Shown here: one piece after another, positions 18,550 through 27,777 of the stretch
How the letters are laid out: every line of letters begins with the position of its first letter
Position numbering within the stretch: the first letter of the stretch is position 1
NCBI RefSeq assembly: GCF_001651805.1
Contig: NZ_CP015839.1
Span: 3,410,001 to 3,474,000, forward strand
Source of the DNA: Marinobacterium aestuarii
GTDB taxonomy: Bacteria; Pseudomonadota; Gammaproteobacteria; Pseudomonadales; Balneatricaceae
Length of the DNA: 64,000 bases
Direction of reading: 5' to 3'
Program-made: the position numbers and the translations under genes
The notes under the pieces: generated by a model
Told to the model about the DNA's origin: nothing
What the model saw: the letters and a program-made list of their open reading frames with translations, nothing else
Database searches by the model: none

Positions 18550-18930
18550 TCAGACGCTGGGAACGGCCGCATAGGCCACCACTTCGACCAGCATTTCCTC
18601 CCGGGCAAGACCTGCAATAACCATGGCTGCCCGGTTAGGATAAGGTGCATTGAAATACTGCCCGTAGACCTGATTGAATACCGGCAGAAAGGCTCGATCC
18701 GTCACATAGATCAACACCTGGGTTACATCCTGCATGCCAAGGCCGGCAGCCTCGATGGTGTGCTTCAGGTTATCCATCGTCTGGCGGCTCTGGGCTTCAA
18801 TACCACCCTCGACAACCTGGCCGGCCGTGTCGATGGGAATCTGCGCTGTGTAGAGAGTTCCGTTACCGATCACCGCCCATTCCAGCGGCGCCTTGGAGGC
18901 ATACAGGTCGGTTTTGACAATCTGTTTCAT
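18550..18930 (-). CDS. RidA/YjgF-family enamine/imine deaminase
   Basis: Small trimeric enzyme family that hydrolyses reactive 2-aminoacrylate-type imines, or related reactions in dedicated catabolic operons. The 126-residue product starts MKQIVKTDLYASKAPLEWAVI; the open frame extends 20 codons further but without family resemblance. Conserved elements include the TAQIPIDTAGQVVEGG block, TMDNLKHTIEAAGLGMQDV, VYGQYFNAPYPNRAAM and a final VEVVAYA. Arg of the PNRAAM block corresponds to the substrate-binding arginine. It is the last gene of the ALDH-M19-BCCT-RidA series and precedes a strong terminator, so it probably serves that pathway. Confidence 0.9.
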   Translation of the reverse strand: MKQIVKTDLYASKAPLEWAVIGNGTLYTAQIPIDTAGQVVEGGIEAQSRQTMDNLKHTIEAAGLGMQDVTQVLIYVTDRAFLPVFNQVYGQYFNAPYPNRAAMVIAGLAREEMLVEVVAYAAVPSV

Positions 18931-19013
18931 AGGCCCTGGGGCTCCCGAGTCGTATTTTAAAGTACACACACAGGGATGCGGGGCCAGCAACAGCCGCCCC
19001 CACTCCCCTGCTT

Positions 19014-20591
19014 TTAATCAATCAGCTTTTGTTCACGCGCCATCTGCAGGGCAATCTTGGGTGCCGTCCACAAGGACGGCAGCAGCACCAGGGAAACCGG
19101 CACAGCGGTCACCACGATAAAGGACTGCAGCGCCGAGATACCGCCGGAGCCGATGGAGATCAGCAGCGCCGCCACTACACCCATCATGATGCCCCAGAAG
19201 ACCCGCACCGCACTTTGCGGATGATCGGTGCCGGTCATGACCATGGACACCGCATAGGTCATGGAGTCGCCGGTGGTGGCCACGAAGATGGTGGTCAGAA
19301 TCAGGAAGAGCACCGAGATAACGAAGCCCATGGGCAGCTGTTCGGTGATCGCCAGCAAGGCCGCCGGCAGGTTGAATCCTGTAAAGGGTTCGGAGATGAC
19401 GCCGGGGTTGGCCAGCTCAAATGCCAGGCCGCTGCCACCGACAATGGTGAACCAGAAGCAGGTAATCACCGGCGCCACCACCGAGATCAGCAGCACCAAC
19501 TCGCGGATGGTACGGCCGCGGGAGATGCGTGCAACGAACATCGCCATCAGCGGACCATAGCCCAGGAACCAGCCCCAGAAAAACACCGTCCACCAGTCAA
19601 GCCAGCCGGGGCTTGCACGGAAGGTCGCCATGGGAATGAACTTGTCCAGGTAGAGGCCAAAACCCTGCAGGAAGCCGTCGATGATAAAGGCCGTGGGTCC
19701 GAAGAACAGGATGAAGGCCATCAAAATGACCGCCAGAATAACGTTGGCGCGACTGAGCAACTGAATACCCTTGGTCACACCACTGACAGCGGACAGCGTA
19801 TAGATCGCCATCAGACCCACCAGGATAGCGACCTGGGTGCTGTAGGTATCCGGAATGCCAAAGAGTTTTTCCAGCCCGAAGCTGACCTGCAGACCGAGAA
19901 AGCCGATCGGTCCCACGGTGCCGGCCACCACCGCCAGCACACAGCAGGAATCCACCAGGGTGCCGAAGGGACCTGTCATGACACGGTCACCGAACACCGG
20001 ATACAGCAGGGTACGCGGCTTGAGCGGCAGCCCCTTCTCATAGTGCAGGTACATGTAAACGATGCCGGTCAGGCTGCCGAGGATAGCCCAGGCCAGAAAA
20101 CCCCAGTGCATGAAGCTCTGGGCCAGGGCGTTATAGGCCGCCTGCGCAGTACCTGTCTCATTGCCGGCACCGACAAACAGCGGTGGCGGCGAGGTAAAGT
20201 GCGCCATGGGCTCAGCCGCGGCCCAGAAGACACCACCGCCTGCCAGCAGGGTGCACATGATGATGCAGATCCACTTGAAGGTGGATATCTCCGGCACCTT
20301 GATGCCGCCCAGTACCACGGCACCGGTACGCCCAATCGCCAGGCACAGGCCAACCACGAAGGTCAGCAGCAACAGCACCTGCCAATAGGCGCCGAACAGC
20401 TTGGTCGAGGCCGCAAAGGCACTGTTGACCCAGGCTGACATCAGATCGATGTCATAGAGCGCGAAAACCACGAACAGCAGCAAAGCGCCGCCGCTGAGGC
20501 AGAACACCGGCAGATCCACATCTGCCAGCAGTTTTTGCTTGGGGAGCGACGCAGTGGCGTGCGCTGCCGGGGCCGGATTGTTGTTATTCAT
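19014..20591 (-). CDS. BCCT-family betaine/carnitine/choline-type transporter
   Basis: Secondary transporter for quaternary amines or related zwitterions, 525 residues with about 12 membrane helices. The start is set at MNNNNPAPAAHATASL because AGGAGG lies 5 bases upstream. The BCCT core is clear: AGGGVFWAAAEPMAHF, the tryptophan segment GWLDWWTVFFWGWFLGYGP, and VARISRGRTIREL. The usual WSPF box is replaced by LGYGP, which marks a less-studied subgroup, so substrate prediction is uncertain. There is no long C-terminal osmosensory tail, which favours catabolic uptake over osmoprotection. The gene lies 53 bp after the M19-like gene on the same strand. Confidence 0.93.
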   Translation of the reverse strand: MNNNNPAPAAHATASLPKQKLLADVDLPVFCLSGGALLLFVVFALYDIDLMSAWVNSAFAASTKLFGAYWQVLLLLTFVVGLCLAIGRTGAVVLGGIKVPEISTFKWICIIMCTLLAGGGVFWAAAEPMAHFTSPPPLFVGAGNETGTAQAAYNALAQSFMHWGFLAWAILGSLTGIVYMYLHYEKGLPLKPRTLLYPVFGDRVMTGPFGTLVDSCCVLAVVAGTVGPIGFLGLQVSFGLEKLFGIPDTYSTQVAILVGLMAIYTLSAVSGVTKGIQLLSRANVILAVILMAFILFFGPTAFIIDGFLQGFGLYLDKFIPMATFRASPGWLDWWTVFFWGWFLGYGPLMAMFVARISRGRTIRELVLLISVVAPVITCFWFTIVGGSGLAFELANPGVISEPFTGFNLPAALLAITEQLPMGFVISVLFLILTTIFVATTGDSMTYAVSMVMTGTDHPQSAVRVFWGIMMGVVAALLISIGSGGISALQSFIVVTAVPVSLVLLPSLWTAPKIALQMAREQKLID

Positions 20592-20644
20592 GCTAGCCTC
20601 CTGAGATATTCCCATATGGGAAAGAATCACCTGATCAGTCGAAT

Positions 20645-21634
20645 TCAGCCCTGGGGCTGCAACCCCTGATCAAGAAAGTTGAGCCAGTTAAGCCCCATGA
20701 TCCGCGCCACATCCTCGGCGCTGAAACCGCGTTTGAGCAGCCCTGCGGTGATATTGGGGAAGTCGCGACTGTCACGGAACCAGGACAGCGGCTGCGGCCA
20801 CTGCGAATTGGCCGCGGAGCCTTCGCCGTAGTCCATGACCTTGGACCAGCGACCATTGCGCATCCATTCCAGCACCGACAGCGGCTGGTCCTGACACAGG
20901 TCGGTACCTATACCGATCTGCTCGATGCCCATGATGTCGGCGGTGCGTGCGACCATGTCGCAGAAATCATCCAGGCTGCAGTCCGAGCCGTTCTTCAGAT
21001 GGAACGGATACAGGCTGAAGCCCAGCAGTCCGCCTGATTCGCCCAGCGCCTGCAGCACCTTGTCGGACTTGTTGCGCTTGGCTTCGTGGAAGAAATCCGG
21101 GTTGGCGTGGGAGATCACGATCGGGCGCTGCGAATACTCGATAGCCTCCAGCGTGCTGCGCTCGGCGCTGTGGGACATGTCCACAATCATGCCGACGCGG
21201 TTCATCTCGCCGACCACCTGCTTGCCGAAGCGGGTCAAACCGCTGTCGTCGGACTCATAGCAACCGGTCGCCAGCAGGCTCTGGTTGTTATAGGTCAGCT
21301 GCATGATCATGAGATTCAGTTCGCGGAACACTTCAATCAGGGCAATTTCGTCCTCGATCGGGGAGCAGTTCTGGGCGCCGAATATAATGCCGACCTTGCC
21401 CAGCGCCTTGGCGCGTCTGATATCACCGGCATTGCGCACCGGCATGATCAGATCGCCGTGCTGCTCGAAACGCAGGTTCCACTCTCCCAGACGGGTCAGA
21501 GTTTCACGGGCGTTTTCGTGGTAGACGATAGTCACGTGTACCGCCGTCACTCCGCCTTCACGCAGTTGTTCGAAAATGCCGCGATCCCAGTGGGAATACT
21601 GCAGACCGTCGATCACTATCAGTTCGTTATGCAT
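20645..21634 (-). CDS. Membrane-dipeptidase-like (peptidase M19 family) protein lacking the usual HxD motif
   Basis: TIM-barrel protein of the M19 renal-dipeptidase family, 329 residues, no signal peptide. The usual first zinc motif HxD near the N terminus is absent: the sequence reads VIDGLQYSHWDR. Later histidines are kept in VDMSHSAERSTLEA and VISHANP. The same kind of M19 protein is, as I recall, found next to dimethylglycine demethylase genes in Pseudomonas, so its role may be in betaine breakdown rather than peptide hydrolysis. It sits between the aldehyde dehydrogenase and the BCCT transporter. Whether it still binds metal is open. Confidence 0.87.
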   Translation of the reverse strand: MHNELIVIDGLQYSHWDRGIFEQLREGGVTAVHVTIVYHENARETLTRLGEWNLRFEQHGDLIMPVRNAGDIRRAKALGKVGIIFGAQNCSPIEDEIALIEVFRELNLMIMQLTYNNQSLLATGCYESDDSGLTRFGKQVVGEMNRVGMIVDMSHSAERSTLEAIEYSQRPIVISHANPDFFHEAKRNKSDKVLQALGESGGLLGFSLYPFHLKNGSDCSLDDFCDMVARTADIMGIEQIGIGTDLCQDQPLSVLEWMRNGRWSKVMDYGEGSAANSQWPQPLSWFRDSRDFPNITAGLLKRGFSAEDVARIMGLNWLNFLDQGLQPQG

Positions 21635-21725
21635 CGGATGGCCCCCGCAAAAAGGTAAAAAACAGCTAATTAGGGGCGATACTCACCCCGGCCGGAGCCG
21701 CAGTGAGCACGCCTTCACCGCCTGA

Positions 21726-23168
21726 TCAGGCGCGGATATAGGTGGTCTTGACGACGGTGTAGAACTCGCGGGCATAGCTGCCCTGCTCCCGCGGACCAAA
21801 GCTGGAATTCTTGCGACCGCCGAAGGGCACGTGGTAATCGGTGCCAGCGGTTGGCAGGTTCACCATCACGCAACCGGTCTTGGCGCGGCGCTTGAATTCG
21901 CTGGCGTATTTCAGTGACTGGGTCATGATGCCGCCGGTCAGGCCGAACTCAGTGTCATTCAGGGTCGCCAGAGCTTCCTCGAAATCCTTCACCTTGATCA
22001 CGCAGGCCAGGGGCGCGAAGGCCTCTTCGCGGTTAACTGTCATGGCGTTGGTGCTGTCGACGAAGAGCGCCGGCTGCATGTAGTAACCTTCGGTGGACGC
22101 CTGGATACGCTCGCCACCAAACACCAGACGGGCACCTTCCTGCTTGGCCAGCTCAACGTAACGCAGGTTCTGCTCCAGCTGACGGGCATCGGCCACAGCA
22201 CCTATATGCACGCCCTCTTCCAGCGGGTTGCCGACGCGAATCAGCTTCAGACGCTCGATCACAGCGTCCACGAAACGGTCATGAATGCCTTCGGTCACGA
22301 TCAGGCGCGAGGACGCGGTGCACTTCTGCCCGGTACCGAAGAAGGCGCCGCTGACGGCACATTCGACCGCCTGCTCAAGATCCGCATCATCCAGTACCAC
22401 CAGGGCGTTCTTGGAGCCCATTTCCAGCTGGCACTTGACCAGGTTCACCGCGGTGGCGGCGGCGACCTTGCGGCCGGTTTCCAGCGAACCGGTAAAGGTC
22501 AGGGCGTTGATACGCCTGGAGTGAATCAGTGTATCGCCCACCGCAGAGCCCGGACCCATGACCAGGTTAAAGGTGCCTGCGGGCAGGCCCTGGCGGGAGA
22601 TAATTTCGGTCAGCGCCCAGGCGCTGGCCGGAACCTGGTTGGCCGGCTTGAAGACAACGGCGTTACCAAAGGCCAGCGCCGGTGCAATTTTCCAGGCACC
22701 GGTGGCCATCGGGAAGTTCCAGGGGGTAATGATACCGATCACGCCAACAGGTTCGCGGCGGGTTTCGATTTCTACGCCGGGGCGCACAGAATCAGCGGTT
22801 TCGCCCATCTGGCGCAGCACTTCGGCGGCGTAATAGTGGAAGAACTGACCGGAGCGGTAGACTTCACCCGCGCCTTCGGCCAGGGTCTTGCCTTCTTCGC
22901 GGGCCAGCAGGCGGCCCAGCTCATCCTTGCGGGCAATCAGCTCGTCGCCAACGGCCATCAGTACCGTATAACGCTGTTCCAGACCGCTCTGCTCCCAGGC
23001 TTCCTGGCCACGCACGGCGGCTTCAATCGCCAGCTCAGTCTGAGCGGCATCGGCCTGCGCATAGTGCCCAACCAGATCACTGATATCGGACGGGCTGATA
23101 TTGGCAACGCTTGAGCTACCCTCAACCCAGTTGCCATCGATGTAGTTACCGTAAATTGCGTCAGACAT
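21726..23168 (-). CDS. Aldehyde dehydrogenase, likely 2,5-dioxopentanoate (ketoglutarate semialdehyde) type
   Basis: NAD(P)-dependent aldehyde dehydrogenase of 480 residues. The ATG at 23168 is preferred because AGGAGG lies about 6 bases upstream; GTG at 23174 is inside that stretch. The catalytic glutamate is in LEMGSKNALVV and the catalytic cysteine in GTGQKCTASSR; the Rossmann motif is around FTGSLETGRKV. The C terminus GGRKNSSFGPREQGSYAREF resembles ketoglutarate-semialdehyde dehydrogenases of pentose and hydroxyproline catabolism, which yield 2-oxoglutarate. The exact aldehyde is inferred. First gene of the minus-strand operon, divergent from the LysR gene. Confidence 0.9.
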   Translation of the reverse strand: MSDAIYGNYIDGNWVEGSSSVANISPSDISDLVGHYAQADAAQTELAIEAAVRGQEAWEQSGLEQRYTVLMAVGDELIARKDELGRLLAREEGKTLAEGAGEVYRSGQFFHYYAAEVLRQMGETADSVRPGVEIETRREPVGVIGIITPWNFPMATGAWKIAPALAFGNAVVFKPANQVPASAWALTEIISRQGLPAGTFNLVMGPGSAVGDTLIHSRRINALTFTGSLETGRKVAAATAVNLVKCQLEMGSKNALVVLDDADLEQAVECAVSGAFFGTGQKCTASSRLIVTEGIHDRFVDAVIERLKLIRVGNPLEEGVHIGAVADARQLEQNLRYVELAKQEGARLVFGGERIQASTEGYYMQPALFVDSTNAMTVNREEAFAPLACVIKVKDFEEALATLNDTEFGLTGGIMTQSLKYASEFKRRAKTGCVMVNLPTAGTDYHVPFGGRKNSSFGPREQGSYAREFYTVVKTTYIRA

Positions 23169-23208
23169 ATGCACCTCCTATTCGTTGCTTGCATACTAGA
23201 CCGGGTAG

Positions 23209-23227
23209 ATTAATAATAAAAATTAAT
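23209..23227. promoter_or_regulatory. LysR-type binding site candidate
   Basis: The two ATTAAT hexamers at 23209-23214 and 23222-23227, in a very AT-rich 90-bp divergent gap, fit the T-N11-A spacing of LysR-regulator sites. They lie between the aldehyde dehydrogenase and LysR genes. Confidence 0.45.
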
Positions 23228-23258
23228 AGTAAATATCATTAGATAAGGAAAACTTACC

Positions 23259-24155
23259 ATGCTGGCCGAACTGAAGATTGCGCAGCTACGCCATTTTGTC
23301 TGGGTGGCCGAGCTGAAAGGCTTTCACGCCGCCGCCGAAAAGGCCCATCGCACCCAGCCGGCCATTTCACTGTCGATACGGGACCTGGAGAATAAGCTGG
23401 GGGAAGGCCTGTTCGAGAAACGCAACGCCAAGACCGCCAAGGCGGAGCTCACGCCCTTCGGGCAACACTTCCTGCCCCAGGCCAAGGAACTGATTGCCCA
23501 CCATGACCGTATCGCCCAGGACATGGCGCTGCTGGTACAGCACAAGACCGGACATCTGCGCCTCGCTGCGGTGCCCTCAATCGCCAGCCGCATGCTGCCC
23601 GACATTCTGCAGCGCTTCATGGCCAATACGCCGGAGCTGCACCTGAGCATCTTTGACGCCAACTCCGATACGGTGCTGGAAATGGTGGAGAACCGGCAGG
23701 TGGATTTTGGCATTGCCAGCCTGTGGGAGACTCAAAGCGACAAGACCTTTATACCCGTGTGGGAAGATCGCATCGGCGTTGTCTGTCACTGTGACCATCC
23801 GCTGGCCAATGAAACCCGCCTGAACTGGAAGCAGCTGCGTGGCCACCGCCAGATCAGCAACGGCACCACTCGGCTGCTGGCCAACAGCGCCGCCGAGGAG
23901 CTGATCGACAGCGCCCAGTTCTACATCTCCAACATGATCTCGCTGATTGCCATGCTGGATGCCGGCATGGGGATCACCACCCTGCCCTGGTTCGCCTTTC
24001 CCCAGGACAACCCGAATCTGAAATTCATTCCGCTGGCCGATCCAGAGGTGATACGCCAGATCGGCATCCTCAGCCAGGCCGACCGGTCCCTGACACCGCC
24101 GGCCCAGGCCCTGGTGGATTTTATCCTTGATAGCGAGGGGCGGCTGGCGCAGTAA
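23259..24155 (+). CDS. LysR-family transcriptional regulator
   Basis: Predicted regulator of the divergent aldehyde-dehydrogenase operon. The N-terminal winged helix-turn-helix covers residues about 7-65 (LRHFVWVAELKGFHAAAEKA, TQPAISLSIRDLENKLGEGLFEK), followed by a periplasmic-binding-like effector domain to residue 298. The start ATG has AAGGAAA upstream. Divergent placement over a short AT-rich gap is the classic LysR arrangement with control of both directions. The effector is probably a pathway intermediate; nothing in the sequence names it. Confidence 0.92.
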   Translation: MLAELKIAQLRHFVWVAELKGFHAAAEKAHRTQPAISLSIRDLENKLGEGLFEKRNAKTAKAELTPFGQHFLPQAKELIAHHDRIAQDMALLVQHKTGHLRLAAVPSIASRMLPDILQRFMANTPELHLSIFDANSDTVLEMVENRQVDFGIASLWETQSDKTFIPVWEDRIGVVCHCDHPLANETRLNWKQLRGHRQISNGTTRLLANSAAEELIDSAQFYISNMISLIAMLDAGMGITTLPWFAFPQDNPNLKFIPLADPEVIRQIGILSQADRSLTPPAQALVDFILDSEGRLAQ

Positions 24156-24433
24156 TAAAGGCAGCTGCAAGGAGAAAGGTACGAGGGGCAAGAAAAAGCG
24201 AAAGGAACGAATAAGTGTTATTCGTCATTTTAGCGGACGTTATTTGAAAATCTTATCAAATGATTGAACGAACTGATTTGTACGGATAGCTGAAACGGAT
24301 GAGTATTCACTCACCATCAAACGGATATTGCCGCCACCCAGCCTGGCGGGCATCTGTTTCTGCGCACAGGCCTATAACCGCATATTAGCGGGATTGCCGG
24401 GGCACCATTTTCAGCTGTACGAGGATAACAACA

Positions 24434-26164
24434 ATGATCAATCCTGCTGTCATCCAGGCCGAACTCAAGGGCCCCGGCGCACTCGCCCTCAGACCCGCCA
24501 GCCAGGTCATGGATCTGGAGCGTCTGGGCAGCCTGCATCAGAGCCGGTTGAGCTTTATGCGTACCCTGGTGCGACGCATCATGCGCGAGCGCTGGAAGAT
24601 CGAGGCCGTGCGGCTGGAGCTGGACAACGACGGTTACGGCACCGTGGTCTATCGTATTCAGACTCCCACCTGTCTCTACAGCTTTGTGCTGTTTTCCAGC
24701 TACCTGGCGCCTGAAGATCGCAACGACCGCGTAATCGCCACCCAGTGGGATCTGACCATGGCGCTGTGCGAGGGCGACGTCGATGAGGCCTACGTTGAGC
24801 AGCTGCGCCAGAACGTACCCAAACAGGAGGCCGGTCGCGTCGATGCCCGCGTCTTTGTTCTGTCCAGAGCCAACCGCAGCGCCCGCAACTTCGACTATGT
24901 GGTCGATCAGCTCGCCAAAGGTGAACAGCCGGACCTAAAGCGCATTACCCAGGTCGGTTATCTGTATCGCACCACGGCTGTCTATGGCAGCGGCAAGCTG
25001 GGCATGGCCGACTGGCAAAAGGTTGCAGCGCGCCACAGTGACTTCGCCCGTCCCTTTGCGGCGGAAATGTTTACCTGTTTCATGTTGCGCAACTTCAGCC
25101 TGACCCAGGTCGAGCACATTGCCAGAGCCCGTGCGCCCGAGCAGGCCGTGGCCATGCAGCCACAGATCAAGCGCTATTTCGGCATCGGCAACTCTACGGG
25201 CCTTGGCATGGCACCCTACCTCATCAATCATCCGCTACTGATCAGCCGCTGGATCGAGATGCGCGAACTGGCCCTGGCCCGCATCCGCGCCTTTGGCGTG
25301 CCCGGCACCGAGCGCCTGGCGCGCTTCAAGACCCTGGCCGCCCGAGCACACCAGCACACCCTGGAAATCGTCACTGAAGATGCCTGGCAGACCGGCAAGA
25401 ACCAGCAGGTGATTGAGGATCTGGCAGCGCTACAAAGCCACCTGGCTAAACAGCCGCTGCGTGACTGGAACAGCCTGATCGCCTGGGCCGAGCAGCACTG
25501 CAGCCTGCAGGGCCAGGAGATGGTCAACTCCATCCTGCTTGAGGTCTACCCGGATCTGGTGGACGAACTGGAAGACTACACCTGCGTCGGTGAGCATCAG
25601 GATCTGGCGCCCGGCATGTCGGTATCGGAACTGAAAGCGCTGATTGAAGAGCGCTATCGCTGGGCGCTGGATATCGACTTCAGCGCCCCAAGCGCCACCG
25701 AAACCTTCTGGTACCGTTCGCAGGAAAAACAGGAGCCGCGCCTGGGCGGCAGCGAACTCGATTGCGGCCGCGCCAAACAGATGCCCCTGGGCATTGGTCT
25801 GCGCGTTGTGCAGTGCTACCAGGGCCTGTGCGATTATGCCGCGCAGCACCCCGAACACAGCTGCGCCTATTTCCTGTTTCTGAAGCCGGAATACCGCGGC
25901 ATAGTGCGCCGTATCCAGAGTCTGCGCCACAGCCTCTATGGCGATATTCAGGCCAACCTGCTGGATCAGGATGTGCTGCCCATGCACCTGCTGCGCTGCA
26001 AGCTGGCGTTCTTCGGGGTCAGCAAGTTCGATCCCCGCTCCCGCCTGTGGGTGCGCAACACCATGTTCCAGGGCGCACCGCTGCTGGATGATATAGGCCA
26101 GCCATTTGACGACGACTGGTTCCTGCCCCTGACTCCGGCCATCGACACCGAGGACGCCCGCTGA
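24434..26164 (+). CDS. Unrecognised 576-residue protein
   Basis: I cannot assign a function. The protein is soluble, with no signal peptide, membrane helix or nucleotide-binding loop that I can see. It is rich in Arg and aromatic residues, with repeated Tyr/Trp stretches (FDYVVDQLAKGEQ, YLYRTTAVYGSGKLGMADWQ, TFWYRSQEKQEPRLGG). Several cysteines (ELDCGRAKQM, VVQCYQGLC, LLRCKLAFFG) are spread over the C-terminal third. It starts with ATG at 24434 after a 280-bp gap and shares one base with the next gene (TGATG), so the two are very likely translated together. It reads away from the LysR gene and may belong to the same pathway. Confidence 0.8.
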   Translation: MINPAVIQAELKGPGALALRPASQVMDLERLGSLHQSRLSFMRTLVRRIMRERWKIEAVRLELDNDGYGTVVYRIQTPTCLYSFVLFSSYLAPEDRNDRVIATQWDLTMALCEGDVDEAYVEQLRQNVPKQEAGRVDARVFVLSRANRSARNFDYVVDQLAKGEQPDLKRITQVGYLYRTTAVYGSGKLGMADWQKVAARHSDFARPFAAEMFTCFMLRNFSLTQVEHIARARAPEQAVAMQPQIKRYFGIGNSTGLGMAPYLINHPLLISRWIEMRELALARIRAFGVPGTERLARFKTLAARAHQHTLEIVTEDAWQTGKNQQVIEDLAALQSHLAKQPLRDWNSLIAWAEQHCSLQGQEMVNSILLEVYPDLVDELEDYTCVGEHQDLAPGMSVSELKALIEERYRWALDIDFSAPSATETFWYRSQEKQEPRLGGSELDCGRAKQMPLGIGLRVVQCYQGLCDYAAQHPEHSCAYFLFLKPEYRGIVRRIQSLRHSLYGDIQANLLDQDVLPMHLLRCKLAFFGVSKFDPRSRLWVRNTMFQGAPLLDDIGQPFDDDWFLPLTPAIDTEDAR

Positions 26165-26913
26165 TGCGTATTTCACTGAACGAACTGAATGCGACCCTCA
26201 AGCGTTCCTTCGAGGGCATGAACTATTTCGTCGGCACCTATGAAGATGCCGCCCAGATGGTCAGCTGGCTTGAAATGCACGGTGAACAGGGTTTCGGTGA
26301 ACTCGAACGCGCCCTGGCCTACGTCAACGATGAGGACAAGGCACCGGTGGAACTGCTGTTCGAAGACGCCAGCTCCGCCATCGTCGACTGTCACGGCCGC
26401 AGCGCACTGAACAGCCTGGCACTGGTGCTGGATCTGGCCCACGCCAAAGCGCTCAAGGCCGGCATCGCCACACTCAAGGTGCAACACTGTCACAACCGCA
26501 AGTTCATTCTCAAGCTGCTGGCCGACTGTGGCCGGCGCGGCATCAGCATGATGGCCTACTGGCAGAACGGCACTCAGCCGGCCACCGAACACGTTGCCAG
26601 CATCAGCGCCGGCGAGCAGTATCCGCGCTACAGCGAAGCGGTGCTGAAGGCCGACTGCAGCCCGCTGGAAAAACAGACCATGACGCTGATCTGCAGCGAC
26701 CGGGTCAATATAGCGGCGCAGCTGATGTCCAGCCCGAATGACCGGGTGAGCTGTCGCAGCGTGGAGCCCGCCACCTTCGCCGCCACCGGTCTGGCCACTC
26801 TGGAGAGCGGCATCGAGATCAGCGAAGCCCTGTGGCAGACCTTTAACCAGCTCGGCGAAAAGGTGCTGGTCGAAAATACCGAAGCCTCGCGCCAGGGCGC
26901 AGGCGGGCGCTAA
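26164..26913 (+). CDS. DUF3726-like protein, partner of the upstream gene
   Basis: A 249-residue soluble protein whose N terminus (MRISLNELNATLKRSFEGMN) resembles, to my memory, the DUF3726 family of unknown function; I could not check this. It overlaps the upstream gene by one base (TGATG), which indicates coupled translation and possibly a complex. Notable pieces are DCHGRSALNSLALVLDLAHA, a CHNRKFILKLLADCGRRG block with conserved-looking cysteines, and SCRSVEP. It precedes the TauE/SafE permease gene by about 140 bp on the same strand. Confidence 0.72.
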   Translation: MRISLNELNATLKRSFEGMNYFVGTYEDAAQMVSWLEMHGEQGFGELERALAYVNDEDKAPVELLFEDASSAIVDCHGRSALNSLALVLDLAHAKALKAGIATLKVQHCHNRKFILKLLADCGRRGISMMAYWQNGTQPATEHVASISAGEQYPRYSEAVLKADCSPLEKQTMTLICSDRVNIAAQLMSSPNDRVSCRSVEPATFAATGLATLESGIEISEALWQTFNQLGEKVLVENTEASRQGAGGR

Positions 26914-27054
26914 GCAAACTCGCGACCTGGACCATGCAGAACCGAGAACTGGCAGGCGCGCAGAGGCGTGCGCTGGACTATAATGTCGCCCCTTGCTGCG
27001 GGTCCCGCTGACCCGCAGCGTCGCGTTCATGACTTTCGGTACACAGGACCTGCA

Positions 27055-27777
27055 ATGATCTATAGCCTTTGGGACCTGCTGGCCCTGCTTATCGTAACCG
27101 TCGGCATTGCTCTGCAGGGCGTTGTCGGCATTGGCTTTGGCCTGGTCGCAGCGCCGCTGCTGTTTCTGATAGACCCGCTCTATATCCCGGTATCACTGAT
27201 TATTCTGGGTGCTCTGCTGTCCGGATACATGGTCGCCAAGGGGCGGCATCATCTGTCCTGGCGCCGCCTGATGCCGGCGCTGATCGCCCGGGTGCCGGGC
27301 TCCTGGCTGGGAGCACTGCTACTGGCCTCGGTATCCCCTGCCATCCTGAGCCTGATTCTGGGCAGCACACTGCTGCTGTCCGTCGCACTTAGCTGGCGCA
27401 ATACCTTCAACATCACCATGTCGACACGTTCGCTCTCCATCGCCGGCTTTTTCTCCGGCCTTATCGGCACCGCGACCTCCGTGGGCGGCCCACCCATGGC
27501 ACTGGTGTATCAGGAATCCAATGTACTCACGGCCCGCAGCGAGCTGGCAGCCTTTTTTCTGGCAGGTCTGCCCATCACACTTATCATGCTGGCGATCACC
27601 GGCAGCCTGCCGATGGAGTCACTGCTGCTAACGCTGAAGATGGCTCCAGGCCTGGTGGCCGGCGTCTTTGTCGCTCGACGCATCGACCGCTACGTCGACA
27701 AGCAGAGCGCCAAGCCGCTGCTGCTGTCGATTTCGCTGCTCGGGGCTGTGCTGGTGCTGATACAGGGACTGCTCTGA
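27055..27777 (+). CDS. TauE/SafE-family membrane permease
   Basis: Putative anion exporter of the TauE/SafE (DUF81) family, 240 residues and seven or eight membrane helices. The two family repeats are visible: GVVGIGFGLVAAPLLFLIDP in the first half and FFSGLIGTATSVGGPPMALV in the second. The ATG at 27055 is preceded by ACAGGA and starts directly with a membrane helix. Family members export sulfite, sulfoacetate or other small organic anions. Its location after the unknown gene pair suggests export of a waste anion from that pathway, which is inference only. Confidence 0.88.
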   Translation: MIYSLWDLLALLIVTVGIALQGVVGIGFGLVAAPLLFLIDPLYIPVSLIILGALLSGYMVAKGRHHLSWRRLMPALIARVPGSWLGALLLASVSPAILSLILGSTLLLSVALSWRNTFNITMSTRSLSIAGFFSGLIGTATSVGGPPMALVYQESNVLTARSELAAFFLAGLPITLIMLAITGSLPMESLLLTLKMAPGLVAGVFVARRIDRYVDKQSAKPLLLSISLLGAVLVLIQGLL

